Shown: piece by piece, positions 9,103 to 18,108 of the stretch
Position numbering within the stretch: the stretch's first letter is position 1
How the letters are laid out: each line of letters begins with the position of its first letter
Source of the DNA: Shewanella glacialipiscicola
Lineage (GTDB): Bacteria > Pseudomonadota > Gammaproteobacteria > Enterobacterales > Shewanellaceae
Length of the DNA stretch: 64,000 nucleotides
NCBI RefSeq assembly: GCF_023283485.1
Contig: NZ_JAKILU010000009.1
Location: 62,001 to 126,000, forward strand
Direction of reading: 5' to 3'
Notes under the pieces: generated by a model
What the model saw: only the letters and a program-made list of their open reading frames with translations
Database searches by the model: none
Told to the model about the DNA's origin: nothing
Translations under genes and position numbers: made by a program

Positions 9103-9639
9103 TTATTTTACAATTTCAGCTAAATCTTTTTCTAAGGAAACGGTTGGACGCTCTACAATACGGCCAATTTCTTTGCCTTGCTGCAGCACAATAAAGGTCG
9201 GTATACGAGTAAATTCGTATTTAGCCGCTAAGCCTTGTGGATCTTTTTTGCTGCGATCGACACCAATATAAGTCACTTTAATATTGGGATTAGCGACTTC
9301 TTCCATGATACGGATAAAGCGCGGTGTTTCACGGTGACAATCTGGGCACCAAGTACCAATGATTACAATAATCTCAGTCGGTTCGGTAACGGTTTTTAGC
9401 GGGGCAATGGCTGCAGTATCGACTTGATAGCTTTTATAGCCGTCGGCAAACTCATTAAGATCTGTGACTAAATGTTGTGCTTCTACTACGCCAGTTAATA
9501 TCACTTCTTGTTTCTCCTCACTGCAGGTGGCAATTAAACCCTGTTGTTGTTCTTCAAATCCACAGCCACCGTTGGCAAGTACCTGACAACTAAAAAACAA
9601 GGCGGTAGTGGCTATAAATGCCTTAATGTTATTGTGCAT
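9103..9639 (-). CDS. Exported thioredoxin-like protein with CPDC site
   Basis: A 178-residue protein with an N-terminal signal peptide (hydrophobic IKAFIATTALFFSCQVLA, cleavage likely near residue 22). It has a thioredoxin fold whose active site is GTWCPDCHRE near residue 97. A cis-Pro segment TRIPTFIVL lies near 144. Mature residues include extra cysteines (GGCGFEE, ATCSEE) that may form a structural disulfide. It is likely a periplasmic thiol:disulfide protein. CPDC differs from the CGPC of TrxA and the CPHC of DsbA, so direction and partners are unknown. Monocistronic, convergent with gppA. Confidence 0.8.
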   Translation of the reverse strand: MHNNIKAFIATTALFFSCQVLANGGCGFEEQQQGLIATCSEEKQEVILTGVVEAQHLVTDLNEFADGYKSYQVDTAAIAPLKTVTEPTEIIVIIGTWCPDCHRETPRFIRIMEEVANPNIKVTYIGVDRSKKDPQGLAAKYEFTRIPTFIVLQQGKEIGRIVERPTVSLEKDLAEIVK

Positions 9640-9851
9640 GATGCGCCCTTAAAATCGAAGAGAAAGAATGAGATTTGATTCAAACATTATTCTCTATGTG
9701 ATAAAAGCGGATTATTAATTTGCTGCAAGCAAGATCACGCATTACTTATATAAACTCACCAACTGGCTTAGTCACGTAGCTCTATAGAGGGCGCAGTGGC
9801 TATTTGGTCGCGCACTTGAGTTTACTTCTGCAGTGCTGATTACTCTACAGA

Positions 9852-10244
9852 TTAGGGTGCGAGAAGCTTTTCCAGAATCGGCTTATTAGCATCGGGGAAG
9901 TCGTATTTTATTAAATCGGCTTTAGTCACCCAAGCAATTAGTTGACCTTCTAGCCCTTGGGCTGTGCCGTTAAACTCGGTAACCAAATGGATATCAAGTA
10001 GCACTTGTTTATCGGGATAATCAAAGCTCAGCGCCATAAAGGGGCGGCTATCTGTGACGTCCAGAGCCACTTCTTCTTTTAATTCACGGATAAGTGCCTG
10101 CGTAACGGTTTCTCCCGCTTCAACTTTTCCGCCCGGAAACTCCCATTTGCCACCTTGATGTAAATGGTCTGGCCGTTTAGCTAACAGTATTTCACCAGCC
10201 GAATTGGTAATAACACCTACGGCCACATGGATGCGTTTAGTCAT
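9852..10244 (-). CDS. mutT: 8-oxo-dGTP diphosphatase MutT
   Basis: A 130-residue Nudix hydrolase that removes 8-oxo-dGTP from the nucleotide pool and so prevents A:T to C:G transversions. The Nudix box GGKVEAGETVTQALIRELKEEV runs from about residue 38, complete with the REL.EE core. Length equals E. coli MutT (about 129). It is the last gene of a minus-strand series pilB-pilC-pilD-coaE-zapD-yacG-mutT, a conserved order in Shewanella and Pseudomonas relatives. Confidence 0.93.
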   Translation of the reverse strand: MTKRIHVAVGVITNSAGEILLAKRPDHLHQGGKWEFPGGKVEAGETVTQALIRELKEEVALDVTDSRPFMALSFDYPDKQVLLDIHLVTEFNGTAQGLEGQLIAWVTKADLIKYDFPDANKPILEKLLAP

Positions 10245-10323
10245 AATGTTTGTCTATTGATTAGGGTTGGAAAAGTCATCACAGTGAGGATTTAAGCTGA
10301 GTATCGCTGCATCATGCTACAAA

Positions 10324-10533
10324 TTATTCTTTGAAAAAGTCGCCTTCATCGAGATCAAACTCATCAAATGCTTCGGGATCAAATTCTGTTTTGACAGGGA
10401 TAACATGTTTTTCTGATGCCCAATCGCCGAGATCAATCAGCTTACAGCGTTCGCTACAAAAGGGTTTAAAGGCCGATTGTGGTACCCATTCAACAGCAGT
10501 TTTACAAATGGGGCAGTTAACAGTTAATGGCAT
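10324..10533 (-). CDS. yacG: DNA gyrase inhibitor / zinc-binding protein YacG
   Basis: A 69-residue protein with one four-cysteine zinc site: [10 protein letters not shown] near residue 7 and [17 protein letters not shown] near residue 27. The acidic tail is typical of YacG, which binds GyrB and inhibits gyrase in E. coli. It sits between zapD and mutT as expected. Confidence 0.93.
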   Translation of the reverse strand: MPLTVNCPICKTAVEWVPQSAFKPFCSERCKLIDLGDWASEKHVIPVKTEFDPEAFDEFDLDEGDFFKE

Positions 10534-10624
10534 AATGGCTCTCTTGGTTTACGGCGATTCTTTGGGTTACAGCGATAATGCGTCTACCCCAACGAACGGT
10601 TTTCAGGCCGTTAGTGTAAAGGCT

Positions 10625-11359
10625 TCATGCACAGGTAGCCAGTAAGAAATCAATCGAACGGTCAGAGTGGCGTTGGTGTTCAAACTGTACAAAATGGATG
10701 GCAAAACGGTTTTTATGGCCGCTAATAGTAGGGTAGCAACCGTGAGCAGCATCGACTTTAACCCGCACTAAAGCGAGCGCTTGGGCGCTGTCGCCTTGAT
10801 AAAAGCCTGCATGGGCAATGGCATTATCATAATGGGCGGTGCTACGAGTTAATTGCAGTAATAGTGCTATGGGTGTGAGTAAAGGCTCAAAATGTGCTAT
10901 CCAAGTGCGATAATCCTGCTGTTTTTCTTCCCATGGCTTGGAGAGCCAAAAATGTAATTGCGGTAGGTCGAAGTTACAGCAAGCGCCTGGCATGCCAAAA
11001 CGTTGTCGTAGTGCCGAGATAAAGCGGTCTTGTTTTAATTGGCTGCCGAAGCGTTCAGGTTTTTGTAGATGTTCGCGAGCTTGGGTGAGGGCGTTGATGT
11101 AAATATTAATTTGCTGGTGGTCGGCGCTGTCTAACTCTTGCCATTTATTGAGTTGCAGCAAGTGCCGCTCAATGTCTTTTAATATTTCATTGCGGTAATC
11201 ACAGCGTTCAGATAATTCACACAGGGAAAACAGCGGATAAAAACAGCGATGTTGGTGGTCGTGGCTTAGGTTACTTTGCAGCTGCTTATCGAGATATTCG
11301 AGCCGCAAGTAGCTACGAATTTTCTCGTTTAAGGGCTGTTCGTAAACTAATTCAGTCAT
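10625..11359 (-). CDS. zapD: Cell division protein ZapD
   Basis: A 244-residue cytoplasmic protein that cross-links FtsZ filaments at the division ring (formerly YacF). The N-terminus YEQPLNEKIRSYLRLEYL is characteristic of the family, as is the RFGMPGACCNFDLPQLHFWL segment. The start is placed at MTELVYEQ (11359), which overlaps the coaE stop by 8 bases. An alternative ATG four codons upstream (11371) cannot be excluded because neither has a strong ribosome binding site. It is co-transcribed with coaE. Confidence 0.92.
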   Translation of the reverse strand: MTELVYEQPLNEKIRSYLRLEYLDKQLQSNLSHDHQHRCFYPLFSLCELSERCDYRNEILKDIERHLLQLNKWQELDSADHQQINIYINALTQAREHLQKPERFGSQLKQDRFISALRQRFGMPGACCNFDLPQLHFWLSKPWEEKQQDYRTWIAHFEPLLTPIALLLQLTRSTAHYDNAIAHAGFYQGDSAQALALVRVKVDAAHGCYPTISGHKNRFAIHFVQFEHQRHSDRSIDFLLATCA

Positions 11360-11969
11360 AGGCGTTATCATTACCCGATAATTGTAAATACTGCTGATGC
11401 AAGGCGAGCACCTGTCGTTTTAAGCTGGATATCTCTCCCTGATTATCAATAACATCATCGGCTTTAGCGAGCTTTTCACTACGACTACACTGACTATTGA
11501 TGATGTTATTAACTTGCGACACATCAACATTGTCCCGCTTTACAGTACGGTTGACTTGTAACTCAGGCGAAATATCCACCACTAAAGTCCGATTGACTAA
11601 CCTATCTAACCCATTCTCAAATAGCAAGGGCACTACCATAATTACGTAGGCTGAGGTGGCTTTTTCGACTTGAGCGAGCATTTCTGCGCGGATCATGGGG
11701 TGGAGTAATTGGTTTAACCATTCCCGTTCGTCTGGATGATTAAATATTCGTTGTCGCAGTTTGGCGCGGTCAAGCTCGCCCTCTAGGGTTAAAATCTCAG
11801 CGCCAAAATGGGCCTCAATCGCTTTAAGTCCGACAGAACCTTGAGCCACAACGTCACGGGCAACGATATCGGCATCGACTAAGGTAATCCCTTGTGCGGC
11901 AAATAAATTGGCGACAGTCGTTTTACCGCTACCGATGCCACCCGTTAAACCAACAATAAATTTGGACAT
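11352..11969 (-). CDS. coaE: Dephospho-CoA kinase
   Basis: A 205-residue P-loop kinase that phosphorylates the 3' hydroxyl of dephospho-CoA, the last step of coenzyme A synthesis. The Walker A loop GLTGGIGSGKTT is at residues 8-19, followed by DADIVAR. The LLHPMIRAEM segment of the CoA domain is near residue 85. Length matches E. coli CoaE (206). It lies between pilD and zapD; a cluster of small palindromes (12017-12129) separates it from pilD. Confidence 0.95.
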   Translation of the reverse strand: MSKFIVGLTGGIGSGKTTVANLFAAQGITLVDADIVARDVVAQGSVGLKAIEAHFGAEILTLEGELDRAKLRQRIFNHPDEREWLNQLLHPMIRAEMLAQVEKATSAYVIMVVPLLFENGLDRLVNRTLVVDISPELQVNRTVKRDNVDVSQVNNIINSQCSRSEKLAKADDVIDNQGEISSLKRQVLALHQQYLQLSGNDNAYD

Positions 11970-12016
11970 AACTTTCTCTTAAAAGCCAAGAAGGACGAAT
12001 CTCTACTAGGAGCTAG

Positions 12017-12129
12017 AGCGCTTCGCTGCTAAGGCGGACTTTGTCCTGCGAGAATCTATAAAGGCGAAGCCCGTTCTACATTTTCTAGCCGCTGCGTTTT
12101 TTGCAGCACCCTAGAAGGACGAAGTCCGC
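12017..12129. repeat. Cluster of mini-palindromes between pilD and coaE
   Basis: Four short hairpins share a design of 3-5 bp arms around a 3-base centre: AGCG-CTT-CGCT (12017-12027), GGAC-TTT-GTCC (12036-12046), GGC-GAA-GCC (12063-12071) and GGAC-GAA-GTCC (12117-12127). A further GCTGC/GCAGC hairpin lies at 12091-12107. The second and fourth are inverted copies of nearly the same 14-base word. TAGA/TCTA-type words lie between them. This looks like a dispersed REP-like intergenic repeat. Confidence 0.55.
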
Positions 12130-12130
12130 T

Positions 12131-13057
12131 CTATAGAGTTCCTAAATACCAATCCACAATTTGTTGACCAAAGAGCAGTGCTATCCAACCCGCCGCCGCA
12201 ATATAAGGGCCAAATGGGATAGGGTTTCCTTGCTTGAGATGTTTACTGACAATCATAGTTACGCCAATAACAGCGCCGACAAGGGACGAGAGTAAAATCA
12301 CCAGCGGCAGCATTTGCCAACCTAACCAAGCTCCGAATACGGCCAACAACTTAAAGTCGCCGTAGCCCATACCTTCTTTACCTGTGATTATTTTAAATAA
12401 CCAGAAAATAGACCATAAACTTAAATAACCTACCGCTGCGCCAATAATGGCATCGGTTGGGCTGGCAAAGGTATGATTTAAATTAATAATCAAACCTAGC
12501 CAAAGCAAGGGCAAGGTCATTTGGTCGGGCAGTAGCATTTCATCTAGGTCAATCCCCGTGAGCGCTACCAGTACAAAGGTGAGTATGCTAGCAAATACAA
12601 ATTGCCAGCTTGGGCCAAAATGCCAAGCGAGTGTTGCTACCAATAACCCTGTGATTAACTCAATAATGGGGTAGCGGGCAGAGATTGGCGCTTGGCAAGC
12701 TGCGCACTTACCTTTGAGCATTAGCCAGCTAAAAATGGGTAAGTTATGCCAAGGTTTAATAGCCGTTTTACACTTAGGGCAGGCAGAGCCTGGCAGCAGC
12801 AGGTTATATTTATCGGGGAAACTATCGATAGGTTTATTAAGTTTATCAATGCCGATTTGCGTAACGATATCGGCGTGATACTCCTGCAAATACTGGTTAC
12901 ATTCCTGCTGCCATTCGCGCTTCATCATCACCGGAAAGCGATGAATGACTACGTTTAAAAAACTGCCAATGGTGGCGGCAAAAATAAAGCTTAAAGCAAT
13001 AAACAGCCAAGGGTTCTGGTTTAGAGATTGGCTAAAAAGAGAGATAAATTCATTCAT
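12131..13057 (-). CDS. pilD: Type IV prepilin peptidase / N-methyltransferase PilD
   Basis: A 308-residue inner-membrane aspartic peptidase that cleaves the leader of type IV prepilins and type II pseudopilins, then methylates the new N-terminal Phe. Two CxxC pairs (CPKCKTAIKP and CAACQAPISARYP) lie in the cytoplasmic domain, followed by catalytic aspartates in TGIDLDEMLLPD and the GMGYGDFKL motif. About eight membrane segments are predicted. It is downstream of pilC with a 51-base gap; its substrate PilA is encoded at 18109-18471. Confidence 0.96.
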   Translation of the reverse strand: MNEFISLFSQSLNQNPWLFIALSFIFAATIGSFLNVVIHRFPVMMKREWQQECNQYLQEYHADIVTQIGIDKLNKPIDSFPDKYNLLLPGSACPKCKTAIKPWHNLPIFSWLMLKGKCAACQAPISARYPIIELITGLLVATLAWHFGPSWQFVFASILTFVLVALTGIDLDEMLLPDQMTLPLLWLGLIINLNHTFASPTDAIIGAAVGYLSLWSIFWLFKIITGKEGMGYGDFKLLAVFGAWLGWQMLPLVILLSSLVGAVIGVTMIVSKHLKQGNPIPFGPYIAAAGWIALLFGQQIVDWYLGTL

Positions 13058-13108
13058 TAACGGTTCTTATTATTAAATTATTAAAATTGCTGCAATTAAA
13101 GCGAGGCG

Positions 13109-14377
13109 CTAGCCTACGATATTTCCCATTTGGAAGATAGGCAGATACATACCAACAATTAAGCCACCTACCAGTGTACCAATGACCACCATCATCACTG
13201 GCTCTATCAAACTGGATAAACCATCCACGGCATCATCAACTTGCATCTCATAAATGTTGGCAACTTTATTGAGCATATTATCTAAGGAACCTGATTCTTC
13301 ACCGATCATCACCATTTGCACCATCATGTCGGGGAATAGCCCCGTGGTTTGCATCGCAACGTTCATCTGCATCCCCGCCATTACTTCTTGGCGAATTTTT
13401 AATATCGATTTGCGATAAACCGCATTACCCGATGCGCCCGCGGCGGACTCCATACCATCAATTAAAGGCACGCCTGCGGCAAAGGTAGTGGCTAAGGTTC
13501 GGGCAAAGCGCGCCATGGCCGCTTTATGTAAAATATTACCAATAACGGGAATTTTAAGAATAATTTCATCGACTCTATCGCGCACCATTTGTGAGTTTCT
13601 ATGGGCTCTTACGAACAGCCATATCGCCAGTACCACTGCCGCCAATATGATATACCAAGCAGCTTGCATCCATCGTGAAATACCCACAATGAGCTGAGTA
13701 AAGGCTGGCAGTTCTGCGCCAAAGCCTTTAAAAATATCTTCAAATTGTGGCACTACAAAAAGCAGTAATAACGAGGTCACCAATATAGCAACGATGACCA
13801 CCGCAGCGGGGTAAAACATGGCTTTTTTAATTTTAGATTTAAGCTGTTCAGTTTTTTCTTTGTAGGTTGCAACCCGATCAAATACGGTATCGAGCGAGCC
13901 TGAGTGTTCACCTGCGGCAACTAAGTCGACATATAAGTCATCAAAGTAACGCCTATGGGGGCGCAGGGCATCGGATAAGGGAATACCCGATTGGATTTCA
14001 GTGAGGATGGTACCTAATAACTCACGCATTTTGGCTTTTTCGTGGCCACGGCCAAGCAGTTCAATGGTAGTCACCAAAGGTACGCCTGCTGCGAGCATAG
14101 TCGCGACTTGGCGGGTCATCATGGCGATATCCATCGGGGATATGTTAGCTTCACCGAGCTTAAACAGGGGAGAAGATTGCTTACGCACGCTTTTGGGGTT
14201 AACCCCTTGAGATTTAAGCTGGCTGCGGATTTCAGCCGCAGCCGCACCTCTGAGCTCACCGGATATTTTTTTACCGTCGCGATTAATGCCTTTCCATTCG
14301 AAGGTATAGATTTTTGGCTGGCTTTTTTTATCTGATTTTTTAGCGCGAGATTTTCTGCCCGTGGTTGCCGTTGCCAT
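13109..14377 (-). CDS. pilC: Type IV pilus inner-membrane platform protein PilC
   Basis: A 422-residue GspF-family protein that couples the PilB/PilT motors to pilin insertion. After a basic N-terminus (KSRAKKSDKK) come two repeated cytoplasmic GspF domains (about residues 85-205 and 290-410), each starting with a TRQVATMLAAGVPL-like stretch. Three membrane segments are seen near 188-210, 240-260 and 392-415. It is separated from pilB by 177 bases without a gene, a wider gap than usual in this operon. Confidence 0.95.
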   Translation of the reverse strand: MATATTGRKSRAKKSDKKSQPKIYTFEWKGINRDGKKISGELRGAAAAEIRSQLKSQGVNPKSVRKQSSPLFKLGEANISPMDIAMMTRQVATMLAAGVPLVTTIELLGRGHEKAKMRELLGTILTEIQSGIPLSDALRPHRRYFDDLYVDLVAAGEHSGSLDTVFDRVATYKEKTEQLKSKIKKAMFYPAAVVIVAILVTSLLLLFVVPQFEDIFKGFGAELPAFTQLIVGISRWMQAAWYIILAAVVLAIWLFVRAHRNSQMVRDRVDEIILKIPVIGNILHKAAMARFARTLATTFAAGVPLIDGMESAAGASGNAVYRKSILKIRQEVMAGMQMNVAMQTTGLFPDMMVQMVMIGEESGSLDNMLNKVANIYEMQVDDAVDGLSSLIEPVMMVVIGTLVGGLIVGMYLPIFQMGNIVG

Positions 14378-14554
14378 AAATGATCCCTATAAAATAAAAT
14401 GTGTAAATAACCATTAACGGCAAACCACATTGATAACAGTAATGATGCCTGTGGGTTAAGGCCGACTATGTATCGATTATGGCTAATATTAGCTGAAACA
14501 TAGGCGTTACTAAAATCTAGCGTTAACTTAATACTATTGTCACGCAAGCATGGT

Positions 14555-16267
14555 CTAGCCAAAACTGGTAACGCGGTTGACCTCAGCAATACTGGTGACA
14601 CCGTGGATCACTTTTAATAATCCCGATTGACGTAAATCTCGCATGCCTTGCGCTTTAGCTTGGGAGGCAATTTGTAAGGAGTTACCGCCCTCCATAATAG
14701 TACGGGCTATTTCATCGGACATTTTCATGACTTCGTAAATACCGACTCGGCCTTTATAGCCGCCAGAGCAATGCTCACAGCCTACAGGTTTAAAGGTGGT
14801 AAAGCCTTGGGTAATCAGCGCTTGGCTAAAGCCTAAACGTTGTAATTCATGCTCTGGGACAACTTCAGCTTGTTTGCATTCGGGGCAGAGACGGCGGGCA
14901 AGGCGCTGGGCAATAATCAAATTCACTGAACTGGCGATATTATAACCTGGTACGCCCATGTTGATTAAACGGGTCAAGGTTTCAGCGGCCGAGTTAGTGT
15001 GCAATGTGGATAATACTAAGTGGCCTGTTTGCGCGGCCTTAATGGCAATTTCGGCGGTTTCTAGATCGCGAATTTCACCGACCATTACTACATCAGGGTC
15101 TTGGCGTAAAAATGAGCGTAGCGCCGAGGCAAAAGTCAGCCCTGCTTTTAAATTAATGTGAACTTGGTTAACGCCTTCAAGGTTAATTTCAACCGGATCT
15201 TCGGCGGTCGAAATATTGCGCTCTTCGGTATTGAGAATATTTAACCCAGTATAGAGTGATACCGTTTTACCGGAACCAGTCGGGCCTGTGACTAAAATCA
15301 TCCCTTGGGGTTTGGCCAGCATTTCAAGGTAGAGCTTTTCTTGGTCTGGCTCGTAGCCGAGTTTTTCGATGCCCAATTGCGCGGAGGAAGAGTCTAAAAT
15401 CCGCATTACAATTTTTTCGCCCCACAGGGTTGGCAAAGTGCTGACCCGAAAGTCGATAGACTTAGTGCGCGATAGTTTCATTTTAATGCGGCCATCTTGT
15501 GGCACGCGGCGCTCGGCAATATCGAGCTTTGACATCACCTTTAAACGGGCAGATAAACGTCCCGCTAAGCTGATGGGCGGCTCTGATACTTCATGCAATA
15601 TGCCGTCAATACGAAAACGAATGCGGTAACGCTTTTCATAGGGTTCAAAGTGTAAATCCGACGCACCTTTGCGAATTGCATCGGTTAAAATTTTATTAAT
15701 ATAAATCACAATCGGCGCGTCATCACTGGCTTCACCTGCGGACTCATCGCTACGATTGTTAGTATCGGTAATTTCTATAGCCGCTAGCGCTGCTTCATCC
15801 ATGCCGCCTAGATCAAGGCCGCTGATATCTTCTTCGAGGATTTTCTCTAATGCTTTTGCTAGCTTATCTTCTTCTACCAAAATCGCTTCGGCGTGCAGGC
15901 CAGCACTAAATTGAAAGTCTTCTAGGGCTGCGATATTGGTGGGGTCAGAGGTGCCAATATAAAGGCGATTACCGCGTTTAAATAATGGCAGGCAGCGGTG
16001 TTTTTCGATTAGTTTTTTATTGAGGAACTCTTCTGGGATGGAGCCTAAATCAAATTCATTTAAATCCAGCAGCGGCGTGCCATATTCTTCATAACAAAGC
16101 TCTGCAATTGCACGGGCGGATATGAGTTTGCTTTGGACTAAGGTACTCACCAGCGCATGTTTGTTTTGGCGGGATTTAGTGATGGCACTGGCCATCTGCT
16201 CTTCACTTAGCAGGCCCTTACGGGTAAACAGGGTCGATAAACCCAAATGTAGGCCTGTAGATGGCAT
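14555..16267 (-). CDS. pilB: Type IV pilus extension ATPase PilB
   Basis: A 570-residue secretion ATPase that powers pilus extension from the cytoplasmic face. The N-terminal MshE/PilB domain (about 1-150) is followed by the ATPase core: Walker [11 protein letters not shown] near residue 325, Asp box, Walker B-like [12 protein letters not shown], and a His box [14 protein letters not shown]. The tetracysteine zinc motif is CPECKQ plus CEHCSGG near residues 465-505. Length matches P. aeruginosa PilB (566). It is first in the minus-strand pil operon and divergent from the O-antigen-ligase-like gene. Confidence 0.96.
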   Translation of the reverse strand: MPSTGLHLGLSTLFTRKGLLSEEQMASAITKSRQNKHALVSTLVQSKLISARAIAELCYEEYGTPLLDLNEFDLGSIPEEFLNKKLIEKHRCLPLFKRGNRLYIGTSDPTNIAALEDFQFSAGLHAEAILVEEDKLAKALEKILEEDISGLDLGGMDEAALAAIEITDTNNRSDESAGEASDDAPIVIYINKILTDAIRKGASDLHFEPYEKRYRIRFRIDGILHEVSEPPISLAGRLSARLKVMSKLDIAERRVPQDGRIKMKLSRTKSIDFRVSTLPTLWGEKIVMRILDSSSAQLGIEKLGYEPDQEKLYLEMLAKPQGMILVTGPTGSGKTVSLYTGLNILNTEERNISTAEDPVEINLEGVNQVHINLKAGLTFASALRSFLRQDPDVVMVGEIRDLETAEIAIKAAQTGHLVLSTLHTNSAAETLTRLINMGVPGYNIASSVNLIIAQRLARRLCPECKQAEVVPEHELQRLGFSQALITQGFTTFKPVGCEHCSGGYKGRVGIYEVMKMSDEIARTIMEGGNSLQIASQAKAQGMRDLRQSGLLKVIHGVTSIAEVNRVTSFG

Positions 16268-16650
16268 AGAGACTCCAGTTGTACAAAAGTGTTAAAATAA
16301 TAACGTCTTTCTAGCATTTTGTCATGCTTAGTCTATTGAAAAAGCTATTATTTAGAGCATGATAACAAGTGTACACTATGGTTCGTCAAAACTTTGAAAT
16401 AATAGGGGAATTGATTATTCTGTTAACAAGGTTTTACTCATATGCTGTACGCATGACTTCCTTTTGTTGGCGCTGCATCTCTACCTGATTAAAACCGTAC
16501 TCAATAGGTTAAATTAGGAGTTTTGATGAAATATATTTTTATTGTAATTAATCTATTTTAAATATCAAAAACGAATCTAATGCATAAATTGATTGGTATG
16601 ATAGCCAATAATTGTGCGCGTTAGATAAGATGTAAAAATGGAGTATTTAT
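16268..16650. other. AT-rich divergent intergenic region, pilB / O-antigen-ligase-like gene
   Basis: It must hold the pilB promoter (minus strand), which I could not place, and the rightward promoter noted separately. It contains an 11-codon open frame at 16526-16561 with a good ribosome binding site (AGGAG). No larger gene is seen. Base composition is clearly more AT-rich than that of the pil genes. Confidence 0.5.
16597..16602 (+). promoter_or_regulatory. Candidate extended -10 promoter for the O-antigen-ligase-like gene
   Basis: TATGAT at 16597-16602 preceded by TGG gives an extended -10; the -35 is weak. The expected start near 16609 leaves a leader of about 40 nt. Confidence 0.35.
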
Positions 16651-18027
16651 ATGCCGTTGAGAGCCTACTCTTGGATGGTAGTCATAGCATTCTTATGTGT
16701 TTTTTTGCTTGGAACAGTGTTTGCAGTTAACTTTTCTCACTTTATAGGCGTTGATAATGAATACGATATAAAGCGTATTCTGGTGATTGGCTTTATTTGG
16801 TTTTATGCGTTGGGATTATGCTTTGTTAAGGGCGTTGAGCTGGTAAGAGTGTCAACAGTAAGCTTACTATCTTTAAGTCTTTTTTTTGTGTTAGCTATCG
16901 CATCTGCATTTGCCAGTAAACACCCTTTTTGGGGAATAGTTGAAATTGCTAATAACGGATTACTTATTACGGCGTTTTATTTATTTACGATAAGCATGAA
17001 AGCTATTCAGCGCGATAGTTTAAACTTTGCAGTTTATGTCGGTATTTTACTGTTTTCTATACTAACGCTTGTTAAATACATTTTATTTTTATTTTTTTCT
17101 TATGCAGATACCCAAAGTTTTGACATTCATGGCTTGTTATCTGGTTACGTAAATGTGCGTTTTTTTAATCAGCTACAGGTAATGGTAGTACCATTATTAT
17201 TGTTACCATTTTTCAATCAACATTTAGCTAAGTTCAAACGTATATCTATGGTGATGATTGCATTGCATTGGGTTGTGTTATTACAGACGGAAGCTCGGGG
17301 GGCAATGATATCTCTTATTCTGGCATTAACTATACTTTTATATTTTGTTAATGCAGAAGCACGCAAAAAACTCGTTTTACTTACACTAAAAACAATATTG
17401 TCTGGCATTTTTTTGTGGCTGGTGTTTATCGTTATTATCCCTTATTGGTTAATTAATGGGGCTAATTTTCAAATAAGAACAAGCAGCTCAGGGCGATTAG
17501 ATTTATGGTTGTATGTTCTTCAATCTATCTCAGATAGTCCATTGCTTGGGTTTGGCCCCATGAGTTTTTCTTGGGCTGAAGGTAAGCCGTTACCTAACGC
17601 CCACCCACACAACTCAGTTATGCAGTTACTTTATGAATACGGAATTATCAGCTGCATTGTTATGATAGGATGGGTAATGAGCCGCGTTTATTATAGATTG
17701 CGATATTTATCTCAAGTTACTTGTTTATCTCAAGATACTACGACGGCAACTATCCCAGTGACCTACGCGCTGTTATCTGGCCTTGTTTATTCATTATTTA
17801 GCGGTGTGATGGTTATGCCGTTTGCTCAGTTGATGTTGGTTTTTGTGATTGCGATGCAAGTACAAGATAATGTATTTCAGTTTTATAAAGCGGGTATATG
17901 GACCAAAATAATATTATTTTTAATGGTGAACGTTATGACGCTAGTATTAATGAATAGCTATAAGAATGAGGAATTGCTCCCAGCCTTGTTTCCTCGTGTG
18001 TGGTTGAATGGATTAATTCATTACTGA
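16651..18027 (+). CDS. O-antigen-ligase (Wzy_C) family membrane protein; candidate pilin oligosaccharyltransferase
   Basis: A 458-residue polytopic membrane protein with about 10-12 hydrophobic helices. A Wzy_C-type region follows a large periplasmic loop: SSSGRLDLWLYVLQ near residue 280 and AHPHNSVMQLLYEYG near 316. These are family landmarks in WaaL ligases, Wzy polymerases and the pilin glycosyltransferases PilO/TfpO and PglL. Length is close to P. aeruginosa TfpO (about 460). It faces pilA convergently with only a terminator between, and the pilin ends in serine, the residue TfpO modifies. The gene is visibly more AT-rich than its neighbours, suggesting transfer. Pilin glycosylation is inference; a lipopolysaccharide ligase is the alternative. 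Confidence 0.65.
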   Translation: MPLRAYSWMVVIAFLCVFLLGTVFAVNFSHFIGVDNEYDIKRILVIGFIWFYALGLCFVKGVELVRVSTVSLLSLSLFFVLAIASAFASKHPFWGIVEIANNGLLITAFYLFTISMKAIQRDSLNFAVYVGILLFSILTLVKYILFLFFSYADTQSFDIHGLLSGYVNVRFFNQLQVMVVPLLLLPFFNQHLAKFKRISMVMIALHWVVLLQTEARGAMISLILALTILLYFVNAEARKKLVLLTLKTILSGIFLWLVFIVIIPYWLINGANFQIRTSSSGRLDLWLYVLQSISDSPLLGFGPMSFSWAEGKPLPNAHPHNSVMQLLYEYGIISCIVMIGWVMSRVYYRLRYLSQVTCLSQDTTTATIPVTYALLSGLVYSLFSGVMVMPFAQLMLVFVIAMQVQDNVFQFYKAGIWTKIILFLMVNVMTLVLMNSYKNEELLPALFPRVWLNGLIHY

Positions 18028-18064
18028 GTTGAATGCGGGATATATTAAATTTTGGAAGTATAAG

Positions 18065-18091
18065 AAAGCCGCTATTGTTAGCGGCTTTTTT
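18065..18091. terminator. Bidirectional terminator between the O-antigen-ligase-like gene and pilA
   Basis: AAAGCCGCTA (18065-18074) pairs with TAGCGGCTTT (18079-18088) across a 4-base loop and is followed by T; it serves both convergent genes. Confidence 0.85.
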
Positions 18092-18108
18092 GGTTCAAAA
18101 CAATGTAC

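Noticed and set aside
14119-14601. A 160-codon minus-strand frame spanning the pilC-pilB gap
   Set aside because: It overlaps the N-terminal part of pilC and the C-terminal end of pilB in another frame and shows no protein-like composition; the 177-base gap has no better gene.
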